Below, one piece after another: positions 48,801 through 57,895 of a stretch of DNA of 64,000 nucleotides (position 1 is the stretch's first letter; every line of letters begins with the position of its first letter). A model generated the notes under the pieces. It saw only the letters and a list, made by a program, of their open reading frames with translations. It had not been told where the DNA came from and did no database searches. Both the position numbers and the translations under genes were made by a program. Origin of the DNA: a virus; IMG/VR virus record IMGVR_UViG_3300032322_001517, positions 41,665 through 105,664 of that record, one strand, 5' to 3'.

Positions 48801-51673
48801 TGTCCTGATGATCTTTGTATTTGTAATTTAGAGTTTGTTGGTGTAGAAGTTCCAATACCAAAATTTCTTGATGTATTAAAATATGATTCAAAGTCAGGTG
48901 TTCCACTGATACGAGTGGTAGCAACTCCGCCGTTTAGTAATTGAATAAGACCGCCATCGTTTGTAGTTGCATTCGATCCGAGAATTTCAACAGCATTTAC
49001 TGTACCATTATTTAAAGTAATACCTGTATATTGTGTATTAGTAGAAACAGTAAATCTAGAAGATGGACTAGATGTTCCTATACCTACAGCACCAGTACTA
49101 GTGATGCGCATGCGCTCCTGAAGCGAACCCGCACTGTCTGACGTGTTAAGGATCAAGAACCCACCGTTTCCGGTGCCGTCCTGCTGTCCATAGATCTCCA
49201 CGCGTGATCTGCCGTTCGAGTAGAGATCTAAAACGGCGGTTGAGAAAGAAGACGTGTTCGGGTTGCTAATCCGCAGCCGTGCATCAGCAATGGTTGATCC
49301 CGCGCCAACTACTTCAAGTCTTCCGAACGGCGACGACGTTCCGATACCCACGTTGCCACCGCTCGTGATGCGCATACGCTCGTTTGAATTGGTCCAGAAC
49401 GTAGTGGCATTGTCACCCGTAAACCTAATCTGCTGCTGTCCTGCAGTTTCATCGACGTTTCTGCGAATGATAAGATCAGCAGTCGTCCAGTTTGTCGGAC
49501 TAGATGCGGTTCTAGAATATAAGAAATCTAATGCATCTCCATTGCCGGTGTTGTTGTAAGCTCTAAACAAGGAAGCACTGTTTCCAGATGTTGCCCCTAG
49601 TGCACTACCTTCAATCTGAAACTTGTATGGTGTCGCTGAACCACCGATAATCACGTTACCATTAGCAAGGAAATATGCTGCTGTACCAATTGTAGCTACA
49701 TTAGTAGTCGTTGTTAAATTAGCTGAAGTAAGAGCACCACCAATAACGACATTACCAGATATATTTGCTGTGCCAGTAACTGCTAATCTAGCGTTTGGAT
49801 TTGTGTTTCCAATACCAAAGTTACCACTATTTAATACAGTAGCATATTCGAAAAATGTATTCTGTGATGTATTTGATGCAGGATAAGCACCAATTCTTAC
49901 TGCAACTGTATCAGATCTTCTACCGTAAAGCGCCGTCGCCCAAGCTAAACTTTGGCCAGATCCTGTATCTCCATGATGTAGATCTACACCAAATGCGTTA
50001 TCTGTCCATAATTTTATACCAGCATTTCTAACGTTATTAGCAGTTGATGCACCATTTTGTAATAAAATATTACCTTGTACTTGTAGTTTTTCTGCAGGTG
50101 TTGTATTTCCAACACCAACATTTCCATTAGCAACAAAGTATGCAGCTGTGCCAACAGTGAATGTATTGGTTACTGAAGAATTGGCAAAAGTTGCAGAATT
50201 AGAAGAAATCGTATTAATATACGCAGCGTTTACATATATGCCCGTAACATTAGCTACAATGCCTGTGTTAGCATCAATAGTAGAAAGAACTTTTCTCCAA
50301 GAAGTGTTTCCTGCAGATCTTTCTCTAAACCAAAGTTGATTTATAGAAGTTCCTAAAAGGTCGAATCCTCTTGATGAAGTATCTCCAGCGCCCATGATAA
50401 AACGATAACCAAGACCACTTGCTGCTCCTGTTGGAACATTAGTAGAAGAGGCCATATTTACAAAGATAGTAGAATATAATTTTGGATACGTATCAAAATC
50501 ATGAACTTCATAATTTCTACCGCCTTGTTGATTGGCAGAAGATATTAAAGTTCCATCAGTATTAAATATAGTAGATCCTACACCTGCCCCACCAGAAATA
50601 GTTGAAAATGTAGCAGAATTAGAAGAAATCGTATTGATATACGCAGCATTAACAAACACACCAGTAGCATTAGCGACTATGCCAGTATTTGCAAGAACAG
50701 AAACAGTTCCGGTTGAAGTAATCGTTCCACCAGTCATACCGTTGCCAGTAGCAACAGATGTTACTGTTCCAACACCTGCTGACGACCAATAAACAGTTGT
50801 CCCGTTCGAAGTCAAAACTTGGCCAGATGTTCCAGGTCCACCATTAGCTATTATCGCTGTTGTGGTACCAAATCTAACGTTTCCGCCACTAAAATCTAAT
50901 GGTACAGAAAAATTTAAATTACTGCTAACACTATTTGCGAAAATAGAAAATACAGCTCTTTGCTGATTTACAGTATTTGTACTATAGAAAACAAAATTGT
51001 CATCGTTCTGTTGAACGAAAAATACGTTAGAACCACCAGCTAATGGCGCAAACGAAATACGTCTATTATTTGTTGATATGTTAAGATTGTCAGAAAACGT
51101 TGTTATACCGCCGATTACAACATTACCAGAAATATTTGCAGTTCCAGTAACCTGTAATCTAGCGTTTGGTGCTGTATTACCAATACCAACATTGCCTGAA
51201 GGTAAAATTCTCATATACTCGGTATATGTTGAACCGTCTGTGGTACTAATACCACCAAATGTATGACCTACAGTAGCATTAGCCGGTACGAAATATCTAA
51301 GCTCGTTGCTTTGAATACCAAATCCATAGCGCGTAGTCCCAGATTCCCACATTAACAATTTTTGCGCTGCAGTAACGTTACCTAGAGATAATAATGCTCT
51401 TGGCGAAGCTGTACTAATACCTAAATTGCCATTGGCAACAATATAAAAACTGTTGCCGACAGTTAAATTATTTGTTGAAATATTTTGCGTAGTATTATTA
51501 GAACCAATTTCAATTACAGCAGATCCATTAGACGAGTAAAGGATACCGTCGGCCATATTAAGCGCAAGTTCGCCAGCTGAAATGTATTGGGAATTAGTTG
51601 CGTACGAGCCAGTTGTGTTTGGTGTACGTCCAGATGTGCTGGTTCTTTTTAATATGATTCTATTATTAGCCAT
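45860..51673 (-). CDS. Giant tail fibre with S74 chaperone
   Basis: 1937 residues. The N-terminus reads MANNRIILKRTSTSGRTPN, the shared start of phage fibre proteins of this kind (also at 51945). Repeated strand modules follow, with copies of VTGTANISGNVVIGG and GNGMTGGTITxTGTVSVLANTGI. Four or five copies of YDxxNTAYYxxPAGTS lie in the last third. A terminal S74 domain begins near residue 1820 (YFSDKRLKD, then GVIAQEVESVLPQ). Part of it (49095-49515) has far higher G+C than the rest. Confidence 0.9.
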   Translation of the reverse strand: MANNRIILKRTSTSGRTPNTTGSYATNSQYISAGELALNMADGILYSSNGSAVIEIGSNNTTQNISTNNLTVGNSFYIVANGNLGISTASPRALLSLGNVTAAQKLLMWESGTTRYGFGIQSNELRYFVPANATVGHTFGGISTTDGSTYTEYMRILPSGNVGIGNTAPNARLQVTGTANISGNVVIGGITTFSDNLNISTNNRRISFAPLAGGSNVFFVQQNDDNFVFYSTNTVNQQRAVFSIFANSVSSNLNFSVPLDFSGGNVRFGTTTAIIANGGPGTSGQVLTSNGTTVYWSSAGVGTVTSVATGNGMTGGTITSTGTVSVLANTGIVANATGVFVNAAYINTISSNSATFSTISGGAGVGSTIFNTDGTLISSANQQGGRNYEVHDFDTYPKLYSTIFVNMASSTNVPTGAASGLGYRFIMGAGDTSSRGFDLLGTSINQLWFRERSAGNTSWRKVLSTIDANTGIVANVTGIYVNAAYINTISSNSATFANSSVTNTFTVGTAAYFVANGNVGVGNTTPAEKLQVQGNILLQNGASTANNVRNAGIKLWTDNAFGVDLHHGDTGSGQSLAWATALYGRRSDTVAVRIGAYPASNTSQNTFFEYATVLNSGNFGIGNTNPNARLAVTGTANISGNVVIGGALTSANLTTTTNVATIGTAAYFLANGNVIIGGSATPYKFQIEGSALGATSGNSASLFRAYNNTGNGDALDFLYSRTASSPTNWTTADLIIRRNVDETAGQQQIRFTGDNATTFWTNSNERMRITSGGNVGIGTSSPFGRLEVVGAGSTIADARLRISNPNTSSFSTAVLDLYSNGRSRVEIYGQQDGTGNGGFLILNTSDSAGSLQERMRITSTGAVGIGTSSPSSRFTVSTNTQYTGITLNNGTVNAVEILGSNATTNDGGLIQLLNGGVATTRISGTPDFESYFNTSRNFGIGTSTPTNSKLQIQRSSGQTIGGEIWATEGSYWYQLNSRQSAGAYNPMVANNDHAFIYSDGTSNTGALVIGQWSDLARGIRIDAGGNVGISNSSPNARLHITGTANVSGNVAIGGITTFSGNIVLGSVGLSSNGSFGTAGHVLHSNGTATYWAADDNSGGTVTSVATGNGMTGGTITTTGTVSVLANTGIVANATGVFVNATYIGTISANNASFLGGTAAASYFRSDTGDTFSGGVAEFRNDAGILGSNTGNVNGLQVYQSTAGADAFMTFHINGDFAGHFGIDGTTNDLFVGGWSYGAVKNKVWHAGNDGAGSGLDADTLDGVQGASYQLNSTLSANVATLTSNNANNLGGIAAANYLRTDASKDITESIFIRFGSANQTDVNDGKIGAGLFATGLNIVGTQTAAATGRIVRLYGSVVTNTDYRGPIYYDSDNTAYYTNPAGTSVMNRITLDYVTDAIRFDRAAGNYSYMSWRTSGSNRFDMGIDNVAESGSSAGSDFFINTFNDAGSYIGTALSINRAGAFLFNGTSIRSPIFYDTNNTAYYVDPAGTSVLNTLNPYTVATGSGQFTTALNIAPSTHASSRRAALSLDNWLVLQDSNGNGTKNFSIYSSVAASNRFNIDTSGNVDAAVSYRAPFFYSSSDTNAYWSAGAMVMRSSSPTIYFRDTDHNSAMIHVNSNLFYILRGGNDSTSWTQVDGQWPFYVNLTNNDCVIGRTGTAISDFRAPIFYDSNDTGYYLNPNGTSLLRHTRIFPLTVTNDVWNDSIEIREVNGVTNTQTGSDYAPSIYFHWSNIAAAAIKMYSDGHIRIRAQSVTSTDYRDVYMANLFANIFYDNNNTAFYVDPASTSIINNAQITTLGVGTAASGTTGEIRATNNITAYFSDKRLKDIKSTIPNALDKVMSLSGVLYTSNETAAKYGYKDQSEQVGVIAQEVESVLPQIVKSAPFDTKYVDGQEVSISGENYKTVQYEKLIPLLIEAIKEQQTQIQSLTKEINSLKGVN
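49095..49515. other. GC-rich patch inside the giant fibre gene
   Basis: Hand counts of 60-base lines give 53% (49141-49200) and 62% (49321-49380), against 40% at 48661-48720. Codons are GC-ending (ATC, CTC, GGC, GAC) in contrast to the flanking A/T-ending ones. The segment encodes two repeated RMRIT / VGIGTSSP modules. It was probably acquired from another phage. Confidence 0.75.
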
Positions 51674-51707
51674 ATGGCATCCTCGTCAAACGCCTATCTA
51701 GGCGAGG

Positions 51708-51914
51708 TTAAAAATCAGAAGTAGGAACTTCCTTTAATTTCTTTTTATTTAGTTTTTCAACTTGCTGTTCTAATTGAGATATTTTATTTTGAAATTCAGT
51801 GTTCATTCTTTCAGTGTATCTCAATTGGGTTTCAACAAGGAGCCGATTTTTAGTCAGCTCCGAAATTTCTTGTAACAATCTTTCAATATACATATTGACT
51901 ATTTCAGGATTCAT
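51708..51914 (-). CDS. Small coiled-coil protein
   Basis: 68 residues. VNMYIERLLQEISELTKNRLLVETQLRYTERMN and ISQLEQQVEKLNKKK form a heptad-rich coil. I recognise the type from fibre clusters of marine myoviruses. The ATG overlaps the shared element at 51910, which also carries its AGGTG ribosome site eight bases upstream. Confidence 0.7.
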   Translation of the reverse strand: MNPEIVNMYIERLLQEISELTKNRLLVETQLRYTERMNTEFQNKISQLEQQVEKLNKKKLKEVPTSDF

Positions 51915-51945
51915 AGTATAATCACCTATGTGCTAATGATGATAT
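51910..51945 (-). repeat. Copy 2 of a shared intergenic element
   Basis: Near-identical to 16016-16050. On the minus strand it carries TATACTATG, with the last ATG being the start of the 68-residue gene and AGGTG as ribosome site. It fills the gap after the fibre gene at 51945. Confidence 0.7.
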
Positions 51946-53768
51946 TAGAACGTTCCACCATCGAGTGTATCATAAACAAGAGCAGTACCATTCGACTGAA
52001 GAACATATCCAGAAATACCCAATGCTAATCCAGTAACACCACCAGTGCTATTAGTAAATAGAACATCTTGATTACTTCTACCAGATAAAGTAAGAACGTT
52101 AGCTGAAATACTGACACCAACTGTTGAGTTAGCAGTAATAGCAACGTTAGTAGCATTAGTTACCAAACCACCAGACAACAAATATGTTGTAAGATTAGCC
52201 AATGAAAACGAAGGATCGGTAACTATAATTTGGTTATTTTCAACTCTGGCTTCATCGCCATATGTCGAAAATAGATAATAATTCTTATTTGAAGGTTCGC
52301 GGACCAAACCAGTGTGGTTAGTAGCATTACCAAAACCATTATAGTGACCAGCGAAACCGATATAAAGCGTATCACTAGTGGTGTTATTAACGGCGAGCTT
52401 GATTAATGGGTCTGTTACCGAAAGAGAAGAAACGTTAACAGTAGTTACGTTACCAGCAACAGTAAGATCGCCGCCGATAGAAACGTTGCCGCTGATTGTA
52501 GCGAAGTTAGAAAAAATATTGTTAGAGTGAACGTTATTCCATCTTAGTGCTGCTGTACCTAAATCGTAAGTTAAATTAGCAGATGGAACTATGTTAGTGT
52601 TTACTCTAGCAGTAATAGAAACTATATCTGTAGTATTATCGCCAAGAGCAGTATTTCCAAATACAGTAAGTAATGTAGTAAATACGTTAGCGAATGTTAC
52701 ATTACTTGTTGTAGAAACTGGCTGACCGATGAAGATACCAGTTGAGTTAGCAACAACACCAGTGTTAGCAAGAACCGAAACAGTAACAGCAGCAGTTTCA
52801 GAACCGCTACCTGCAACAACTATACCATTACCAGCTGCTACAGTAGCAACATAGTTACCAGATGTTTGAGTGCCAAGAGCAACATCGCCTGTTAACTGAG
52901 AGGTAGCAATTGAGAATGTTGCAGCGTTAACAAATACACCAGATGTGTTAGAAATAACACCAGAGTTACCAGCAAGAACGTTAACGCCATCTGCAGTTAC
53001 TGAAATACCATTAGCGCCATCAACATACACACCAGTTGCGTTGGCAATAATACCGTTGTTGGCAAGAACAGAAACAGTTCCTGTATTAGTAATGGTACCA
53101 CCGGTCATACCATTGCCAGTTGCGAGAGATGTTATACCATCGTCAGCTGCCCAATATACAGTAGTTCCATTTGAGTGGAGAGTTTGACCTGCAGTACCGA
53201 TACCACCGTTAGCCTGTAAGCCGACTGCAGTACCAATAACTAATCTGCTGCTGTTGGCTATTACTGAAGGACCTACTTGAATAGTAGTAGCGTTAACTGT
53301 AGCGCCAGAAAAAATTGATCCAACTACTGTTAACGTGTCAGTAGTTTTATTGTAGGTTAAACCAGCATCAGCGCCTAGAGAGCCGCCGTCATTAAACTGT
53401 ACTTGTGTATCAGAACCAACAACGCTTGGAGCAGGAGTGTTCCAATATACTACAGAGCCATTAGAAGTAAGTAATTGACCTGCAGTGCCAGCAGCTCCGT
53501 TAGCCCAAATTGTCGTAGGAACAAGATTAGCTACTATAACTTTATCAATACCAGAGGTAGAGTTAGCAACCAGCGATTGGTTAGCTGTTAGAATACCAGG
53601 ACTTCTTGCACCACCAATGGAAATAACGTTAGCAGAGTTAGCAGGGTCACCAATCGCAAGAATATAACCATTCGATGTAAATACTAACTCGCCAGCATTA
53701 ACCGAAGGAGTAGTATTCGTAATCGCTGTGGTTGTACTTCTTTTAATTTGAATTCTGTTATTAGCCAT
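51945..53768 (-). CDS. Tail fibre or fibre-like structural protein
   Basis: 607 residues starting MANNRIQIKRSTTT, like the giant fibre. Modules LQANGGIGTAGQTLHSNG, GNGMTGGTITNTGTVSVLANN and VVANSTGIF are shared with it. It ends YDTLDGGTF, a C-terminus also seen in the 89-residue protein at 53809. No S74 domain. Late promoter at 53797. Confidence 0.8.
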   Translation of the reverse strand: MANNRIQIKRSTTTAITNTTPSVNAGELVFTSNGYILAIGDPANSANVISIGGARSPGILTANQSLVANSTSGIDKVIVANLVPTTIWANGAAGTAGQLLTSNGSVVYWNTPAPSVVGSDTQVQFNDGGSLGADAGLTYNKTTDTLTVVGSIFSGATVNATTIQVGPSVIANSSRLVIGTAVGLQANGGIGTAGQTLHSNGTTVYWAADDGITSLATGNGMTGGTITNTGTVSVLANNGIIANATGVYVDGANGISVTADGVNVLAGNSGVISNTSGVFVNAATFSIATSQLTGDVALGTQTSGNYVATVAAGNGIVVAGSGSETAAVTVSVLANTGVVANSTGIFIGQPVSTTSNVTFANVFTTLLTVFGNTALGDNTTDIVSITARVNTNIVPSANLTYDLGTAALRWNNVHSNNIFSNFATISGNVSIGGDLTVAGNVTTVNVSSLSVTDPLIKLAVNNTTSDTLYIGFAGHYNGFGNATNHTGLVREPSNKNYYLFSTYGDEARVENNQIIVTDPSFSLANLTTYLLSGGLVTNATNVAITANSTVGVSISANVLTLSGRSNQDVLFTNSTGGVTGLALGISGYVLQSNGTALVYDTLDGGTF

Positions 53769-53796
53769 TTAAGATGGTCTCCTTGATTTTTATAAT

Positions 53797-53804
53797 TATT
53801 TATA
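53797..53804 (-). promoter_or_regulatory. T4-type late promoter
   Basis: Exact TATAAATA on the minus strand, 29 bases before the gene at 51945-53768, between it and the 89-residue gene. Confidence 0.72.
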
Positions 53805-53808
53805 AAAT

Positions 53809-54078
53809 TTAAAACGTACCACCGTCTAAATCGCCAATTACATTAGATATGTCAAGTTTTTGTACTATGTATTTGTCAGTCGAAGCGTCATAAACTAAAG
53901 TCGCTCCATTAGATTCGTTATTCGCAACCACATCAGTCAATTTATCAAGTCTAGAGATACCTGAAGTTATTGAAGGGTTATTTTTTATAGTTACTGGAAC
54001 CGAGGTATCAATTATTCCAGCTGTAGCGTTTGCAGAAACTTGTACATTTCTTTTTCTTGCTACTACTACGTTAGTCAT
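53809..54078 (-). CDS. Small structural protein
   Basis: 89 residues. TNVVVARKRNVQVSANATAGIIDTSVPVTIKNNPSI is a pattern seen in small proteins of marine T4-like phages next to fibres. It ends DLDGGTF, matching the 607-residue fibre's end. One base separates it from the next gene upstream. Confidence 0.7.
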   Translation of the reverse strand: MTNVVVARKRNVQVSANATAGIIDTSVPVTIKNNPSITSGISRLDKLTDVVANNESNGATLVYDASTDKYIVQKLDISNVIGDLDGGTF

Positions 54079-54408
54079 TTATCTTGTTACCTGTGGAGTT
54101 ACTGTAACTATACCCTCTACTATTCTAGATACTTCAGAACCATCGTTTATTTCTACGTCATAAACATATCTTCCAGCAACCAAATTAGATGTTTGGTTCG
54201 GAGTTAAACTTAAAGTTATAACTCCTGATTGAACATTTATAGAAGTTGCAAAAGTAGCAGCTGGGTTGGCGGAAGTATACCATTTTCTCATTTGAGAATT
54301 GGCTGTATAACCAAACAATACTATAGGATCGCCATTTTCATCAGTAAGCGTCAAATCAGTAGAAAACGTAGAACCTTGATCTATTACCAGATTAGATTTA
54401 GTGGCCAT
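54079..54408 (-). CDS. Small beta-rich structural protein
   Basis: 109 residues, strand-rich: NLVIDQGSTFSTDLTLTDENGDPIVLFGY then SQMRKWYTS and AGRYVYDVEIND. This resembles the BppU-like N-terminal module of phage baseplate and fibre proteins. It ends at 54079, one base before the 89-residue gene begins. Confidence 0.65.
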   Translation of the reverse strand: MATKSNLVIDQGSTFSTDLTLTDENGDPIVLFGYTANSQMRKWYTSANPAATFATSINVQSGVITLSLTPNQTSNLVAGRYVYDVEINDGSEVSRIVEGIVTVTPQVTR

Positions 54409-54409
54409 T

Positions 54410-57400
54410 TTACACCGTAATTAAAACTTTATGTACCTTTACGGATACAGTAGAAGTTGTTGGAGTTCCGAGTAAGTTTATATTACCACCACTTATAGTT
54501 GTTCTAAAAGCGCACAAAGTATTGTTAGTTGATATAGAACCAAACTGAGTTGAGTATGGTTCTGTTCCATTGTGAACAACCAAAATTCTAGCTATGCTGT
54601 AACTGTTTGTAGCAGTATCAGTCATTTGAATAGAATAGTCAGCTGATCTATATGTTGAAACTGAGAACGTGTCAACAGTAGTTTCTGCAGTTGATGAGAA
54701 ACTGAAAGAAGAAGTTACGCTATGAGAAACAGAGTTTAGAGTTACAGTATTAGATATCAAGCCTCTTGTAGCAATAAAATTATTAGCTACTGTTGCATTG
54801 TTAGATGATTTGTTGTAAACAAATCCTGCAGCAGCGCCAAGAACACCAGCATCATTAAATTGGACTTGCGTATCAGAACCAGCAACTACAACAGCTGTAG
54901 ATAAGAAACTACTGTCTGGGAATACTATTCCAGAACCAACCGTAGTAATAGCAACGTTGCCACCTGAAATTGATAGCTTGCTTCCAGGATTAGTATTTGA
55001 AACACCAACTCTAGAGTTGGTAGCATCTACGAACAAGATACCAGAGTTAAAATTAGTGTTTCCGGTAGCTACTGATATTCCTGTAGTAAATGTTCCAGAA
55101 TTAGCGAAAAGTTGCCATCTATTAGTAGTATTACCTAAATTAATACCGTTAGTAGAAGGAACTAGATCAGCGTCATAAAGAGTAGTACCAACAATTGTTT
55201 GATTACCAGAAACTAACAAACTTCCAGTAATAGAAGCATTGCCAGAAACTGTTAATATACCACCTACTGATGCATTTCCACTAGCAGAAAATACACCGTT
55301 AGTAGTTATAGATATAGAACTAATATTAGTGAAAACAGTAGAATTACCTACTCTAATAATTGTAGAATTAGCGAAAGTATTAACTGTAGTATTACCAATA
55401 GTAAGAGCAGCAGTCGTTAAATTAATATTGGCACCAACATTAAGAGCTACTGATGTATTGGTAGTACCTGTAATCGAAGCTCCACCAGAACCAGTAAACA
55501 AACCAGTTACACCAAGAGTATTGCTCAGTGTTACTGCTCCAGTAACACCTAAAGTATTAGAAAGCGTGGTTGCTCCAGTAACTGCCAGTGTTCCATTAGT
55601 AGAAACTGCAGCAGCAGAAATTACTGTATTAACTGTAGAGTTACCGATTCTAACTACTGTAGAATTAGCAAAAGTATTAACTGTAGTATTACCGACAGTT
55701 ATACTTGACGTAGTTAGATTAACGTTGGCGCCAACGTTTAATGCTACAGAAGTATTAGTTGTGCCAGTAATCAGAGCACCATCAGAAGCAGTAATAAGAC
55801 CGCTAACTCCGAGAGTGCTGTTTAAATTAGTAGCTCCTGTAACACCAAGAGTATTGCTTAGTGTAGTTGCGCCAGTAACTGATAGTGTGCCATTTGTAGA
55901 AATAGCAGTAGAATTGATAAACGAAAATACAGCATTTCCTACAGTTATACCTGATACAAGAACTGTTGTATTTGATACTGAATTTCCTACTCTTAAAGCT
56001 GATGTGTTTACTGAAGCATTCGCACCAACATTAATAATAGTAGCTACGTTTGCTGAAGCTGCTATGGTTAAATTGGCAGAGCCAGTGATATTACTGTCGA
56101 CCTGCAAAGTATTAGCAATAGTTACTGCGCCATTTACGCCGAAGGTGCTTGAAATATTCGCAATAGATAACTGTGTGTTACCAGTTACTGAAAGTGTATT
56201 GCTTAAAGTAGCTGCGCCTGTAACACCTAATGTATTAGAAAAAGTAGCAGCACCAGTAACACCGATTGTATTTGATAGAGTTACGGTTCCCGTAACACCT
56301 AATGTATTAGAAAAAGTAGCAGCGCCAGTAACACCAAGAGTATTGCTTAAAGTAGTTGCTCCAGTAACCGCCAGTGTTCCATTAGTAGAAACCGCTGCAG
56401 CAGAAATTACTGTATTAACTGTAGAATTGCCAGTTCTTATAATAGTAGAATTAGCAAATACACTAGAAATAGCATCGCCTAAAGATAAACTGCTAGTATT
56501 AATATTGAGATTAGCGCCAACATTAAGAGCTACTGATGTATTGGTAGTACCTGTAATCGAAGCTCCACCAGAACCAGTAATAAGTCCTGATACTAATAAT
56601 GTATTGGAAAAAGTAACAGAATTAAGTACTGCTAAAGTAGCATCAGTATCGATACTTGCGCCTGAAATTACTGTATTAACTGTAGAATTGCCAATTCTTA
56701 ATTGAGAAGAATTAGCATATGTGTTTACAGTAGTATTACCAATAGTAAAATCGGCAGTCGTTAAATTGATGTTAGCGCCAACATTGAGAGCTACAGAAGT
56801 ATTAGTAGTACCTGTAATAGTAGCGCCGCCAGAGCCAGTAAATAAACCAGTAACATTTAAAGTGTTACTAAATTGAGCATTACCAGTTACCGCTAGAGTA
56901 TTACTAAATTGAGCATTACCAGTTACAGCGACAGTATTGGAAAAGGTAGAATTACCAGTAACAGCAATCGTGTTACTAAATATCGCGTTTCCTGTTGTAA
57001 TTACTGAATTGCTAAAAGTAGCATTACCAGTTACTGTTAATCTAGCTGAAACTGTAGTATTACCTGTAGTTTCTACTAATCCATTTAATGTAGTATTAGC
57101 ATTAGTTGTAAAATTAGTGCCAGAAATAGTAACATTTGAATATATGTTAGTAGTTGTTGCATTAGCAGTAATAGTAAGAGCGTTACCATTGGCTACAAAC
57201 ATAGTATAGCTACTGTTAGCTTTTAGTGAAGTATTTCCTGTTAGGAAAGAGCTACCAGCGTTTACTGTTAATACAGAGGATACTATATTAGTATTAGTAG
57301 ATAAAATGCTAAAATTATTAACATTGAAATAAGAATTAGATGTAGTATTTACCGATAAATTATCGACTATAAAATTTACATTAGTAGATGTAGTGTTACC

Positions 57401-57685
57401 AGTAATAGTTACTAAATTTGAGCTACTGTATGTAAAAGCTACGTTTGAAACTACTAGTAGTGTATTAGAAGTTACAACATTACCGCCTCTTAATCCATTA
57501 ACAGCAAATAAAGTTGTAGAACCAAATATACCGTTTACTGTACCATTGCCTGAGGTAAACCCTCCAACTACAGAATTTGCAGTTGTAACAGCGTTAGCTG
57601 AAATTATAGAAGCTATTTGATTTGTTCTAGCTAACCAAGTGCCAAAACTTTGAGAATTTGTAACTGGTGTTACTGAAACTGACAT
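54410..57685 (-). CDS. Large repetitive fibre-like structural protein
   Basis: 1091 residues. About 30 repeats of a NTLGVTGAATFS / NTSVALNVGANINLTT kind fill residues 150-850. The C-terminal part is non-repetitive (DTQVQFNDAGVLGAAAGFVYNK, shared with the 607-residue gene's SDTQVQFNDGGSLGADAG). The repeats suggest a long beta-helical fibre shaft. No S74 domain. It overlaps nothing and the ATG lies next to the stop of the coiled-coil gene at 57686. Confidence 0.82.
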   Translation of the reverse strand: MSVSVTPVTNSQSFGTWLARTNQIASIISANAVTTANSVVGGFTSGNGTVNGIFGSTTLFAVNGLRGGNVVTSNTLLVVSNVAFTYSSSNLVTITGNTTSTNVNFIVDNLSVNTTSNSYFNVNNFSILSTNTNIVSSVLTVNAGSSFLTGNTSLKANSSYTMFVANGNALTITANATTTNIYSNVTISGTNFTTNANTTLNGLVETTGNTTVSARLTVTGNATFSNSVITTGNAIFSNTIAVTGNSTFSNTVAVTGNAQFSNTLAVTGNAQFSNTLNVTGLFTGSGGATITGTTNTSVALNVGANINLTTADFTIGNTTVNTYANSSQLRIGNSTVNTVISGASIDTDATLAVLNSVTFSNTLLVSGLITGSGGASITGTTNTSVALNVGANLNINTSSLSLGDAISSVFANSTIIRTGNSTVNTVISAAAVSTNGTLAVTGATTLSNTLGVTGAATFSNTLGVTGTVTLSNTIGVTGAATFSNTLGVTGAATLSNTLSVTGNTQLSIANISSTFGVNGAVTIANTLQVDSNITGSANLTIAASANVATIINVGANASVNTSALRVGNSVSNTTVLVSGITVGNAVFSFINSTAISTNGTLSVTGATTLSNTLGVTGATNLNSTLGVSGLITASDGALITGTTNTSVALNVGANVNLTTSSITVGNTTVNTFANSTVVRIGNSTVNTVISAAAVSTNGTLAVTGATTLSNTLGVTGAVTLSNTLGVTGLFTGSGGASITGTTNTSVALNVGANINLTTAALTIGNTTVNTFANSTIIRVGNSTVFTNISSISITTNGVFSASGNASVGGILTVSGNASITGSLLVSGNQTIVGTTLYDADLVPSTNGINLGNTTNRWQLFANSGTFTTGISVATGNTNFNSGILFVDATNSRVGVSNTNPGSKLSISGGNVAITTVGSGIVFPDSSFLSTAVVVAGSDTQVQFNDAGVLGAAAGFVYNKSSNNATVANNFIATRGLISNTVTLNSVSHSVTSSFSFSSTAETTVDTFSVSTYRSADYSIQMTDTATNSYSIARILVVHNGTEPYSTQFGSISTNNTLCAFRTTISGGNINLLGTPTTSTVSVKVHKVLITV

Positions 57686-57895
57686 TTACTTACGATCCAT
57701 TAATTGTAAAAGAAGTTGTTTAATTTCTGATATGTCTTTTTTAATTTCTTCATGCTCCGAAATTACTTTTTGCATTTGAACAAATCTTTCTCTTTCTTGT
57801 TTGTATTTATTCAATGCATCATTATTCACATTTAGGATAGCATTAGATTTGCTATCCCTAACAAGGTTCGGTTCATCAGTTACTTTTATATACAT
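57686..57895 (-). CDS. Small coiled-coil protein
   Basis: 69 residues. TDEPNLVRDSKSNAILNVNNDALNKYK, then a coil of Lys, Glu and Leu (ISEHEEIKKDISEIKQLL). I recognise the VRDxxxxAILNVDN pattern from marine T4-like phages, where it follows the DUF4815 fibre gene. The ATG overlaps the stop of that gene by one base. Confidence 0.75.
   Translation of the reverse strand: MYIKVTDEPNLVRDSKSNAILNVNNDALNKYKQERERFVQMQKVISEHEEIKKDISEIKQLLLQLMDRK

Noticed and set aside
55239-56705. A 488-residue plus-strand open frame
   Set aside because: It is antisense to the repetitive fibre gene at 54410; its composition mirrors the repeats there, and it has no ribosome site.
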